From assembly GCF_013697085.1 (NCBI RefSeq), contig NZ_JACEFT010000020.1, positions 1 through 64,000 of the forward strand: a DNA stretch of 64,000 nucleotides, read 5' to 3'. A model generated the notes under the pieces. The model did no database searches. It saw nothing but the letters and a program-made list of their open reading frames with translations, and was not told the origin of the DNA. Positions 18,732 through 27,446 of this stretch are shown here, one piece after another. This stretch comes from Billgrantia kenyensis. Lineage in GTDB: Bacteria; Pseudomonadota; Gammaproteobacteria; Pseudomonadales; Halomonadaceae. The position numbers and the translations under genes are program-made. Numbering within the stretch: position 1 is the stretch's first letter; each line of letters begins with the position of its first letter.

Positions 18732-20949
18732 CTGTCCTAGTCCCCTCTGCCGTTGCGCTCCGGGCTGCCTGCTCCCCTCGGCGCCAGGCGAAGTAACGGG
18801 CCAGCCACGCCAGCAAGCGCTCGGGCTTGTGCGCATTCTTCCACACCCCCGCCGTGGCCTTGGTTGCCTCCGACCAGGTCGGATAGGGGTGGACCGTACC
18901 CAGCAACTTGTTGAGCCCGATTCCGTGGGTCATCGCCAGGGTGAACTCGGCCAACAGCTCGCCGGCGCCAGGCCCGACTACGCTAGCCCCGAGAATGCGA
19001 TCCCGGCCCGGCACCGTCAGTACCTTGATGAAGCCCTCGGTGCGACCTTCGGCAATGGCTCGGTCCAGTTCGGCGAGGTCATAGCGCGTCACCTCGAAAT
19101 CCACCCCTGTTGCCCTGGCTTCGCGCTCGTTGAGCCCTACCCGCGCTACCTCCGGCTCGGTGTAGGTCACCGCCGGTAGCGCACGATAGCTGACTCTAAA
19201 GCGCTTGAGTTCACCGAACAGCGCATTCACCGTTGCATGCCACGCCTGATGGGCGCTGGCATGGGTCAACTGGAACGGGCCGGTCACGTCGCCACAGGCC
19301 CAGACGTTGGGCAGCACGCTCTGCAGCGCCTCGTCCACCGACAAGGTGCCGTCTTCACGAGCTTCAATGCCCAGTTCCTCCAGTCCCATGCCGGATACGT
19401 TGGCCTGGCGCCCGACAGCCAACAGCAGCCGATCGAAAGGCAACCGCTGCGTTTTGAGCTCACCCGAGGCCAGGCGCTGTTCCACTTCCAGCGCATGACC
19501 TGTATCGCCACCTTCTCCCGGTACGATGCGTATGGCACGCGTATCCAACCACAGCCCCACCCCTTCCGCCTCGAACCGTTGGCGCAGCTGGCCGGCAGCG
19601 TCGATATCCTCGCGAGGCAGCAGCTGGGGCCCCATTTCGACCAGACTCACCCGACTGCCCAGGCGCGCGAAGCTCTGTCCCAGCTCGCAGCCGACAGGGC
19701 CGCCGCCGAGCACCACCAGCCGCTCCGGCAACGTCTCGAGCTGCCACAGATTGTCCGAGGTCAGCACCTCGATGCTCTCGATCCCGGGCAAGGGTGGCAC
19801 TTTCGGCCGTGCCCCGCTGGCGATGATCACGTGCCGGGTGGTGAGCACCCGCTCGCCGTCGGCCCCGGTAACGCGTAAGTGCCATGGGTCGTCGAGTCGG
19901 GCCTCACCCGCCAGCACCTCGACGCCCAGCCCCTCATAGCGCTCACGGCTATCGTGGGGCTCGACCTGGCGTATGGCATCGTGCACGTGTGCCATCACCT
20001 CGCCGAAGTCGACCCGTGGCTCTGCGACATGAATGCCGTAACGCCCGGCACCACGGATCTCCTCGGCGAGGCGCGCCGCACGAATCAGCGCCTTGGACGG
20101 CACACAGCCGGTATTCAGGCAGTCGCCGCCCAGGCGGTCGCGCTCCACCAGCGCCACCCGGGCCTTGACGGCCGCGGCGATGTAGCTCGCTACCAGCCCA
20201 GCCGAGCCGCCGCCGACCACCGCAATGTCATAGTCGAAGCTGGCCGGCCTAGTGTAGCGACGCGCCAGACGTTGACGCTTGGCCACCGCCACCAGGCCAC
20301 GAGCCAGCCAGGGAAACAGTCCGATCAGCACAAAAGAGCCGATCAGCCCCGGCGAGAGGATGGCGGAGAGAGATTCCAGGTTACCGAGCTCGCGCCCGGC
20401 ATTCACGAACACCGCCGTGCCCGGCAGCATGCCCAGCTGACTGACCCAGTAGAAGGTCCACAGGCGCATGCGCGTCAGCCCCACCACCAGGTTGATGACG
20501 AAGAAGGGAAACAGCGGTATCAGCCGCAGGGTGAAGAGATAGAAGGCGCCTTCACGACGGATGCCGGCATTGATGCGCTCGAGCTGGGGGGCGAAGCGCT
20601 TCTCCAGCGGCGCGCGGGCCAGGGTGCGAGCGATCAGCGCCGCCAGGGTGGCGCCCAGGGTGCTGGCGAAGGAGATGATCACCAGGCCCCAGAAGAAGCC
20701 GAACAGCGCTCCGCCCAACAGCGTCAGCAGCGTCGCCCCGGGGAGCGACAGCGCGGCCATGACGACATAGAGCAGGAAGAAGCCTCCTACTACCTTGAGT
20801 GGCTCCTCGGCCAGCCAGGCCTGGAACCGGGCCTGCTCCGCCTGCAGGTTGGCCAGTGTCAGCGCCTGATCGGCGCCGCTCACGAAATAGGCTGCCACTA
20901 ACGCGGCAATGATCCCGGCAAGAATCAGACGGCGACGCGTCACGACCAC
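18724..20949 (-). CDS. Fusion of a TVP38/TMEM64 (VTT) membrane domain with an FAD-dependent pyridine nucleotide-disulfide oxidoreductase
   Basis: 741 residues in two parts. Residues 1 to about 225 are membrane-spanning and match the VTT/DedA-like family, with the typical re-entrant-region motif LPGTAVFVNAGRELG. Residues about 238-720 are a flavin disulfide reductase: FAD-binding GGGSAGL, redox-active GGDCLNTGCVPSK (C277/C282), a second Rossmann motif VVLGGGPVGCELG, and the His-Glu pair in HPYPTWSE. It lacks the heavy-metal domain and C-terminal Cys pair of MerA, so mercury reduction is unlikely. Translation appears to start at GTG. It overlaps the phosphatidyltransferase gene and is divergent from exported msrA. 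The physiological substrate is unknown. Confidence 0.88.
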   Translation of the reverse strand: MVVTRRRLILAGIIAALVAAYFVSGADQALTLANLQAEQARFQAWLAEEPLKVVGGFFLLYVVMAALSLPGATLLTLLGGALFGFFWGLVIISFASTLGATLAALIARTLARAPLEKRFAPQLERINAGIRREGAFYLFTLRLIPLFPFFVINLVVGLTRMRLWTFYWVSQLGMLPGTAVFVNAGRELGNLESLSAILSPGLIGSFVLIGLFPWLARGLVAVAKRQRLARRYTRPASFDYDIAVVGGGSAGLVASYIAAAVKARVALVERDRLGGDCLNTGCVPSKALIRAARLAEEIRGAGRYGIHVAEPRVDFGEVMAHVHDAIRQVEPHDSRERYEGLGVEVLAGEARLDDPWHLRVTGADGERVLTTRHVIIASGARPKVPPLPGIESIEVLTSDNLWQLETLPERLVVLGGGPVGCELGQSFARLGSRVSLVEMGPQLLPREDIDAAGQLRQRFEAEGVGLWLDTRAIRIVPGEGGDTGHALEVEQRLASGELKTQRLPFDRLLLAVGRQANVSGMGLEELGIEAREDGTLSVDEALQSVLPNVWACGDVTGPFQLTHASAHQAWHATVNALFGELKRFRVSYRALPAVTYTEPEVARVGLNEREARATGVDFEVTRYDLAELDRAIAEGRTEGFIKVLTVPGRDRILGASVVGPGAGELLAEFTLAMTHGIGLNKLLGTVHPYPTWSEATKATAGVWKNAHKPERLLAWLARYFAWRRGEQAARSATAEGTRTDA

Positions 20950-21044
20950 CCCCGAAGATATGAGATTAAACAGAGGTTATACGGAACTTGCGTCGTACGA
21001 CAGCTTCCAACCTTACACGCCGCTGCGATTCGAGAGGTCGAGAC

Positions 21045-21665
21045 ATGACGATCAGGCAGAGCTGGCTATGCATCGGGCTGGTGGTACTGGCGCTCCCTCT
21101 TGGCAAGGCCGGGGCCAGCGAGGAAACCGACAGGGCAGTGTTCGGCGGCGGCTGCTTCTGGTGCGTGGAGGAGGCCTTCGACCAGGTGCCTGGCGTCGTG
21201 TCGACTACCTCCGGCTTCAGCGGCGGTCACGTCGAGAACCCCAGCTATCGGGAGGTAGTGGATGGCGGCACCGGCCACGCCGAGGTTGTGCTGGTGGAGT
21301 ACGACCCCTCAGCGGTCGATTATGTCACCCTGCTGCACGTCTTCTGGCGCAATATCGACCCCTTTGCCGTCGACCGTCAATTTTGTGACGTGGGCGAGGC
21401 CTACCGCAGCGTCATCTTCCCCGCCAGTGACGAAGAGCGCGAACTGGCCGAAGCCAGCCGCGACGAGCTCGCGGAGCGCTTCGGGCGTGAGATCGCCACT
21501 GAAATCGCCCCCTTCGAGGTCTTCTACCCTGCCGAGGAGTACCATCAGGATTACTATCGCAAGAATCCGGTGCGCTACAACTTCTACAAGGCGGCCTGCG
21601 GACGCGAGCGCCGCCTGGAAGAAGTCTGGGGCGATGAAGCCGGTGGCTTAGCGAGCCAGGGATAG
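21045..21665 (+). CDS. msrA: Exported peptide-methionine (S)-S-oxide reductase MsrA
   Basis: Repairs oxidised methionine (S-epimer) in proteins. The catalytic Cys is in GGGCFWCVEEAF, with the family blocks GHAEVVLVEYDP and EEYHQDYYRKNP. An N-terminal hydrophobic stretch ending GKAGAS reads as a cleavable signal peptide, so this copy is probably periplasmic, unlike the usual cytosolic MsrA. The ATG at 21045 follows GAGAGG. It is divergent from the membrane flavoprotein, 95 bases apart. Its 3' end overlaps the convergent MFS gene by 18 bases. Confidence 0.93.
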   Translation: MTIRQSWLCIGLVVLALPLGKAGASEETDRAVFGGGCFWCVEEAFDQVPGVVSTTSGFSGGHVENPSYREVVDGGTGHAEVVLVEYDPSAVDYVTLLHVFWRNIDPFAVDRQFCDVGEAYRSVIFPASDEERELAEASRDELAERFGREIATEIAPFEVFYPAEEYHQDYYRKNPVRYNFYKAACGRERRLEEVWGDEAGGLASQG

Positions 21666-22850
21666 TCGATCGAAGGAGCGCTCTGTGCGCCACAGCCACA
21701 GCGCGATGACGAAGGTGGCACTCAGCAGCAGCCAGGAGCCGATCGCCACGCCTACCCAGCCCCCCCGCTGCCAGAACGGCTCCAGCCACAGGCTACCGGC
21801 GCTGGCGCCAAGATAGTAGAACACCAGGTAGAGCGCCGAGGCACTGCCGCGGGCGCGCTGCGCCTGACGACTGACCCAGCTCGACGCCATGGAGTGGGCC
21901 AGGAAGAAGCCCACTGCGTTAATGGTCAGACCGGCGATGATCCAGGCCAGGGAGTCGCTCAGAGTCACCCAGGTACCGCCCATCATGATCAGGATACCCA
22001 GCGTCATGCAGGCCGGCTGGCTGAGGTGCCGCGTCAGCCGACCGGACAGCGCCGAGCTGAAGGTTCCTCCCAGGTAGGTCAGGAAGATCATTCCCAGCCA
22101 GCGAGCGCTGAGGCCGAACGGCTCCTCGGCCAGACGGAAAGTGATATAGCTGTACTGGTTGATGAAGATGAGAAAGTTGACGCCCCCCAGCAGATACGCT
22201 GCCAGCAGCAGCGGGTGGCGCAGATGCCCACCCAGGTCGGCAAGCGCACCACGCAGTTCGAAACGACGTGGCTTGAACTGGCTCGGTGGGGGAAGCAACT
22301 TCCAGAACAGCGCCACACCGGCCAGTGTCACCAGGCCCACCGCCAGAAAACCGGCACTGGCACCCCCCAGCTCACCGATGCCCCCGCCGATCAGCCGCCC
22401 GCCGATTCCTCCCAGGGTATTGGCTCCGATGTAGAGTCCCACGGCCGCCATCAGCGCCGGACGATCGAATTCATCCCCCATCCAGGCAATCGCCACCGCC
22501 GGCAGCCCACCGAGAACGAAGCCTTGCACCAGGCGCAGCGCCAGCAGGGTCTCGAAGTTGGGTGCAAACGCCAGGCCCAGCGAGCAAAGCCCGGTCAACA
22601 GCAGGGTCACACGCATGATACCGCCCCGGCCGATGGCATCGGACAAGGGACCAAAGACCAGCAGGGCGCCAGCCAGCGCCAGGGTGGAAACCGACATGAT
22701 CAGGCTGACAGCCAGGGTCGAGACACCATAGGCCTGACGCAGATCGGGCAATAGCGGCTGCGGCGCGTAGAGGTTGACGAACACCAGAATGGAGCCAAGG
22801 CAGAGCGCCAGTGTGGCGCGCCACCAGGCGCTTGAGCGTGCAGAAATCAT
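21648..22850 (-). CDS. MFS transporter (YnfM/arabinose-efflux-like)
   Basis: A 12-helix major facilitator of about 400 residues. After the first helix it has NLYAPQPLLPDLRQAYGVS, then the loop motif FGPLSDAIGRGG and the LRLVQGFVLGGLPAVAIAWM block typical of YnfM-like drug/sugar exporters. The start is uncertain: 22850 is preferred because a -10-like TATCAT lies only a few bases before the alternative ATG at 22895, which has no ribosome-binding site. It is divergent from a LysR-type regulator that probably controls it. The substrate is unknown. The 3' end overlaps msrA. Confidence 0.88.
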   Translation of the reverse strand: MISARSSAWWRATLALCLGSILVFVNLYAPQPLLPDLRQAYGVSTLAVSLIMSVSTLALAGALLVFGPLSDAIGRGGIMRVTLLLTGLCSLGLAFAPNFETLLALRLVQGFVLGGLPAVAIAWMGDEFDRPALMAAVGLYIGANTLGGIGGRLIGGGIGELGGASAGFLAVGLVTLAGVALFWKLLPPPSQFKPRRFELRGALADLGGHLRHPLLLAAYLLGGVNFLIFINQYSYITFRLAEEPFGLSARWLGMIFLTYLGGTFSSALSGRLTRHLSQPACMTLGILIMMGGTWVTLSDSLAWIIAGLTINAVGFFLAHSMASSWVSRQAQRARGSASALYLVFYYLGASAGSLWLEPFWQRGGWVGVAIGSWLLLSATFVIALWLWRTERSFDRLSLAR

Positions 22851-22976
22851 TGACTGTTGCCTAGGTGGAAAAGCTTGGCAGCCATGATCCGTCATGGCGT
22901 ATGATAAGCCAAACAGAATAAAAAGATCGCCTCCATCTCTTTTTCTTATTCGCTTTTTTCAACTCCAGGAGCTTCC

Positions 22977-23864
22977 ATGGCCCTGCCCTTCGACCTGCGC
23001 GCCCTACGGGTCTTCGTCACGGTTGCCGACCGCGCCGGCTTCAGCGCTGCCGCCCGTGACCTCCACGTGGCGCAGTCAGCCGTCAGCCAGACCATCGCCA
23101 ATCTGGAGCGACAGCTGGAGCTGACCCTGCTCCACCGGCACGAACGACGCATCTCCCTCACGCCAGAAGGGGGTGAGCTCTACGTCCATGCCCGCGAGCT
23201 GCTCGAGCGAGCCGAGAGCACCCATCTCGCCATGCGCGAGCTCCATGGACTGGTCAAGGGCGAGGTACGAATCGGCATCCCCTCGATGCTTGGCTCCTAC
23301 TACTTCCCGCCGCTGCTCATGGGCTTCAAGGCTCAGCATCCCGGCATCCGACTCACCGTAGTGGAAGCCGGTGCCCGTCGCCTGCAGCGCATGATTGCCG
23401 CAGGAGAGCTCGATCTTGGCGTGGTGATCGATGACGAGCAGAGTCAGCCCATGGAGCGGCGCCATCTGACCAGGGAGGAAATGGTAGTCTGCGTGCCTCG
23501 CGAGCACGTGTTCGCCGAGCGCAACAGCGTGAGTGCCGAAGAGTTCTTCCAGGAGCCTCTGGTGCTGTTCCAGGACGGCTACTTTCACCGCGAATTCGTC
23601 GATGCCCTGTCGCGGCAAACCGGACTCACAGCCAATGTGGCGTTCCAGTCGAACCTGATACCGCTGACCAAGGCGATCGTCCGTCAAGGCTTCGGCATCA
23701 CTACCTTTCTGCGCCGTGTCGTGGACGAGCCCGGCCTCGCTGCAGTCTCGTTCGACGAGCCGGCCTGGCTCGACCTGTCGCTGGCCTGGGCGAAGGACGC
23801 CTACCTGTCACGGGCGGAGAGTGCCTTCGTTGAGTACGTTATCGCTCACCGCGAGGTCTTGTAA
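22977..23864 (+). CDS. LysR family transcriptional regulator
   Basis: A 295-residue LysR-type regulator. The N-terminal winged helix is LRALRVFVTVADRAGFSAA with AARDLHVAQSAVSQTIANLE, and a periplasmic-binding-like effector domain follows (about residues 92-295). It starts behind a clear CAGGAG and is divergent from the MFS exporter gene, the classical arrangement for a LysR regulator and its target. The inducer is unknown. The 3' side has a strong hairpin shared with the convergent NlpC/P60 gene. Confidence 0.93.
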   Translation: MALPFDLRALRVFVTVADRAGFSAAARDLHVAQSAVSQTIANLERQLELTLLHRHERRISLTPEGGELYVHARELLERAESTHLAMRELHGLVKGEVRIGIPSMLGSYYFPPLLMGFKAQHPGIRLTVVEAGARRLQRMIAAGELDLGVVIDDEQSQPMERRHLTREEMVVCVPREHVFAERNSVSAEEFFQEPLVLFQDGYFHREFVDALSRQTGLTANVAFQSNLIPLTKAIVRQGFGITTFLRRVVDEPGLAAVSFDEPAWLDLSLAWAKDAYLSRAESAFVEYVIAHREVL

Positions 23865-23881
23865 AAAAGTCTGATAAGAGT

Positions 23882-23905
23882 GAAGCGCCAGCACGCTGAC
23901 GCTTC
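23882..23905. terminator. Hairpin between convergent lysR and NlpC/P60 genes
   Basis: The 11-base arms GAAGCGCCAGC and GCTGACGCTTC pair with one wobble around a 2-base loop. On the minus strand a run of T residues follows some 12 bases later, so it most plausibly terminates the lipoprotein gene. Confidence 0.7.
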
Positions 23906-23938
23906 CTGAGCGATAGGCAGAGAGAGCGAAGGTGCTTC

Positions 23939-24559
23939 TCAGCCCTCGCCCGGTTCGGTGACGCGCTGAGCCAGCGTGGTCGGCTCCAGGGTCCGGCGTG
24001 CCTGCCAGTAGTAGCGCTGCCAATAGCTGTTGTCGAGCTCGGAGAGCATCACGCCCTGAGACGTGGACGCATGCAGGAAGTAGCCATCGCCAACGTAGAT
24101 GCCGACGTGGTCGTAGCGCCCCGGGGGGCGGAAGAAGACCAGGTCACCCACCTGGAGTTGGTCGCGTGAGACCTGCGTGCCCTCCTGCACTTGCCCGCTC
24201 GTGGAGCGCGGCAACTGCAGGCGGAAGGTTTCGCTGAACACGTTCTGCACCAGCGCGGAGCAGTCGATGCCGCTGCGCCCGGTGCCGCCAATGCGGTAGG
24301 GCGTGCCGGCCCACCGTTCGTGCTGTGCCAGCAGGGCCTGGCGAACCAGCTCGGGCGGGGGGTTGTGCAGGCTGCTGACCTGAAGAATGGGGTTGTCCAC
24401 CGGGGACATCATGGGATTGAAGGAGGAAGGCATGCCAGGCAACTGGAGTGCAAAATAGTCTTCCGGCGTTTGCGAAGTGGTCGACGTTCCGGCACAGCCG
24501 GTGATCAGGGCCAGCGACACGCCTAGCACCGCGATACGACTCGATACCGTGGCAACCAT
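23939..24559 (-). CDS. NlpC/P60 (C40) peptidase lipoprotein, probable murein endopeptidase
   Basis: A 206-residue lipoprotein with a signal peptide ending in the lipobox LITGC, a short linker, and an NlpC/P60 domain (about residues 75-185). The catalytic Cys is in GIDCSALVQ, the His in YDHVGIYVGDG, and the third polar residue in YFLHAS. It resembles Spr/MepS and NlpC, which cut peptidoglycan cross-links. It lies downstream of the DUF1266 gene, 223 bases away, with no sign of a shared transcript. Confidence 0.92.
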   Translation of the reverse strand: MVATVSSRIAVLGVSLALITGCAGTSTTSQTPEDYFALQLPGMPSSFNPMMSPVDNPILQVSSLHNPPPELVRQALLAQHERWAGTPYRIGGTGRSGIDCSALVQNVFSETFRLQLPRSTSGQVQEGTQVSRDQLQVGDLVFFRPPGRYDHVGIYVGDGYFLHASTSQGVMLSELDNSYWQRYYWQARRTLEPTTLAQRVTEPGEG

Positions 24560-24782
24560 CGTGCGATATCCTCATTCCTTGAGCTGCGCGCAAGCCCGGG
24601 TCGAGCAAATGCTCTACCTGGTAGACCCGAGAGGAACGTTGTGGGAGTGGTGCCTGGCACTGCTGCCCGTACCACTGCCAGAACGGCCTTGCGACGGCTC
24701 ACGACTCATGGATCAAGCTCCCCAAAGGGGAGCATCAATAAACCTGCCGACTATAAACCACACTTCCTGACTAGAGCGAGCA

Positions 24783-27248
24783 CTAATGTAGCGTTTTGAC
24801 ATCACCCGGTAACGTATCGATATGCATCGGTGCCCAGTGGCGCGGCCGAGCACCGGGGAAATCCAGGCTGGCCCAGGGTCCCGCCAACGGTGGCGAACCC
24901 GCCAGCCACGCCACCAGGGCCTGGCGAAAGCTGGCCAGGAAGGCGTCACGCTCGGGCGTCTCACCCATGAAGAAGGAGAACCCGGCATAGAGTCCCCTGG
25001 CGTAGGCCTCCCAACTGCCGTAATGCTCCTCCGCCAGGGCATATGCCCGCTCCAGCACGGCGCTGAAGGCGGCATCATCGAGCCAGCCCAACTGGCGGCC
25101 GGCGATGGCAAGGTCGACGGCCTGGGCGACGTCCCAGGCCGTCATGTCCAGCTCGTTGCAGCCGTCCGTATCGTCTCGCACCCGCTGCAACCGCAGCAGG
25201 TGATTGCGATCCTCCTCGCTGCAGTCGCCGGACTCCAGCATGGCGATCTCCGAGGCCAGTCGTTGGCCGTTCAGCGTATAGGGCGCATAGTTGATCTGGT
25301 ACTCCTGGCGATCGCCAGCCTCGAGCAGGAAGTCGAGGAATTCGACCAGCTCGGCTTCGCCGTGCAGGCCATAGTGCCCGTCGACCCATTCTCTGATCGA
25401 AACTGCCTCGCGTTCGCTTTCTACATGCGGCTCGCTCCAGGCGGCGTTGTTGAGCGGCCCCACCAGCGCCATGGACGTGAAGCGCGACAGCGTCGGGCGA
25501 GGGCCGGGCTCGTGCCATTGTGAAGGTTGCCAGTCGAGCCAATGAAACGGGCTACCAGGATCGTCCAGGTGCCAGCGGATCTCATTGCCCAGCGGGGGCT
25601 GCTCCCCTTCGGGAAGCAACGCCTCCCACTGAGCCCAGGCTTCCAGCAGGCGTCGGGCATCGGCATAAAACCGGCACAGCGTGCCCCGCAGCGCCTCGGC
25701 CAGTCGGTTCAGCGCCTCCGGGTCGAATGCTTCGCTGTCCATGGCCATCTGCAGATAGAAAGCGTATTTCTCGGCCATATGGATCGTGGCTGCATGCCGG
25801 CTGCCCTTCCTCAGCGCTTCAAGCACGCTCCTGTCGTCGGCGTTTGCCCGACCGAACGGCGTATCCGCTGGCGGCAAGGCGCCGTGAGCTGCGTCGGCAG
25901 CAAGCTGGTTGAGATGATGCGCTTGGGCAGGCAACCAGTAGCGCGTCAACGCCTCCACGCCCTCATCGGGATGCAGCCCCAGCGTTTCATCGAGATAACG
26001 CAAGGCGTCGGCGCGTCTCTCCAGTGCCACCGGTGCAACCGCGCCCTGGCGCATGCCGAATTCCGGTTCGCGGACCGAGGCCAGTGCCAGCACCCAGTGT
26101 CGAGGCGACTTCCGCCATTTCATGATCGCGTGGCGCGACGCCTGCCTCTCCTCTTCGTCCAGCAGCTGCTGCAGCGGCATCCGCCAGGGGCTGACAGGAG
26201 AATCGAGCAGCAGCTCCCAGTCTCTCTTGATATCGCGCAGCCGATCACGGCCCTCGAACAGGCTGCAGCCCCGCTGATAAGCCCGTGCCACGGCTGACCA
26301 GTCACTGTAGCGACGCAGCACGAGGTCCGCCGCATGGGTGGCGAAATCCTGCGCCTCGTCGACTTGCAGCCACCCCACGCAGGCGCCGGCCCAGGCCAGA
26401 TCAGCCAACCGCAGCCAATCCCAGGCCGCCCACTCCAGTGGCTCACCACAAGCGACGAAGCCGAGCAGCACCCTGCCGTAGTCTCGCTCGGTAGCAGCGA
26501 GCCCCTCCAGCCAGGCCTGCTGCTGTTCGCTATCGGCCGTCAACAGCCGGGTGGCATCGAGATCCCAACCTTGTCGATGGCCATAACCCGCCAGCCACAG
26601 CAGATTCTGAATGAGTCCGTCACGGTCTTGGATTTGCCAATAGCGCCACAGCCACGCCTTGGCATCGGGCCAATCCGCCTCGACAGGAGGCGCCTCGACC
26701 ACCGGTGAGAAGGCCGCCCTGAGCCGCCAGGCGCAGGCATGCGGGTCGTTCGGCCAGAGCGCGACCCGGGCCTCCTTGCGCTGCCTGGCCACCCAGTCAA
26801 TCAGGCTGTCCCAGGTGACGCCTTCTCCGTCTCGCTCGAGCGCTGCCAGCGCTTCGCAAGCCTCCCAGAAGTCATCGTCACCACGCACCCAGCCCTCGGC
26901 GCTCTTGGCATGCCGCAGCGCCTCGAGCCAGTGCTCGAGACTGGCATGGCGGCTGGAGATTTCGTCGGTCAGGCGCAGCAACCAGCTGCGCAGGCGAGAT
27001 TCGCCGATCCAGTCGGCCGAGCTCGCCAGAGCAAGCAGCTCGAGAGCAGCCAGCAGGCGCGCCGGGTCGGATGTCCCGATGCCGAAGGCCTCGATCAGCC
27101 GCCAGCCCAGCTCACCACGATCGGTAACGCCAAGCGCCTGCAGCCTGGCCTGGGCCGCCCCGGCCTCGATCTTGTTGGGTTCGGGCTCGAAGGCCCAATC
27201 GCACAGGACCAGCTGCTGAGCCCACCAGGCGTTAAGCGGATCGACCAA
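24783..27248 (-). CDS. Large protein with two DUF1266-like modules, function unknown
   Basis: 821 residues, soluble, rich in Trp, Ala and acidic residues. The C-terminal module (about 617-762) fits DUF1266: a VDGHYGLHGEAELVEFLDFL block, GDR, then TAWDVAQAVDLAIAGRQLGW and EHYGSWEAYARGLYAGFSFF. A second copy sits at about 196-333: AKAWLWRYWQIQDRDGLI, GHR, AAWDWLRLADLAWAGACVGW and RRYSDWSAVARAYQRGCSLF. The linker between them is not recognised. Translation appears to start at TTG behind GAGGTGA. The molecular function of DUF1266 is not known to me. It is flanked by unrelated genes and is probably monocistronic. Confidence 0.75.
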   Translation of the reverse strand: MVDPLNAWWAQQLVLCDWAFEPEPNKIEAGAAQARLQALGVTDRGELGWRLIEAFGIGTSDPARLLAALELLALASSADWIGESRLRSWLLRLTDEISSRHASLEHWLEALRHAKSAEGWVRGDDDFWEACEALAALERDGEGVTWDSLIDWVARQRKEARVALWPNDPHACAWRLRAAFSPVVEAPPVEADWPDAKAWLWRYWQIQDRDGLIQNLLWLAGYGHRQGWDLDATRLLTADSEQQQAWLEGLAATERDYGRVLLGFVACGEPLEWAAWDWLRLADLAWAGACVGWLQVDEAQDFATHAADLVLRRYSDWSAVARAYQRGCSLFEGRDRLRDIKRDWELLLDSPVSPWRMPLQQLLDEEERQASRHAIMKWRKSPRHWVLALASVREPEFGMRQGAVAPVALERRADALRYLDETLGLHPDEGVEALTRYWLPAQAHHLNQLAADAAHGALPPADTPFGRANADDRSVLEALRKGSRHAATIHMAEKYAFYLQMAMDSEAFDPEALNRLAEALRGTLCRFYADARRLLEAWAQWEALLPEGEQPPLGNEIRWHLDDPGSPFHWLDWQPSQWHEPGPRPTLSRFTSMALVGPLNNAAWSEPHVESEREAVSIREWVDGHYGLHGEAELVEFLDFLLEAGDRQEYQINYAPYTLNGQRLASEIAMLESGDCSEEDRNHLLRLQRVRDDTDGCNELDMTAWDVAQAVDLAIAGRQLGWLDDAAFSAVLERAYALAEEHYGSWEAYARGLYAGFSFFMGETPERDAFLASFRQALVAWLAGSPPLAGPWASLDFPGARPRHWAPMHIDTLPGDVKTLH

Positions 27249-27446
27249 GTCTCACCTCGACAATCTACGAGCGGAAGAGTGCGGCAAAGCCACATCTGGA
27301 AATCGGCGCCTAGTGTAGCCGAAAGCGCCGCGCGCGCCGATGGGCTTGAGGTGGAAAAACCCGCCTGGCGCTGGGTAGCCGTCTTGGCGATCCGTTTTAA
27401 ATAATGCACACTACCGCAACAAGATAATCAACATTATGGAGCTACC

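Noticed and set aside
18724-20949. Annotation as mercuric reductase
   Set aside because: The heavy-metal-associated domain and the C-terminal Cys pair of MerA are absent, and no other mer gene is nearby.
24560-24782. Possible tRNA or small RNA in the gap between the lipoprotein and DUF1266 genes
   Set aside because: Partial inverted repeats do not form a cloverleaf, and no conserved T-loop or CCA is visible.
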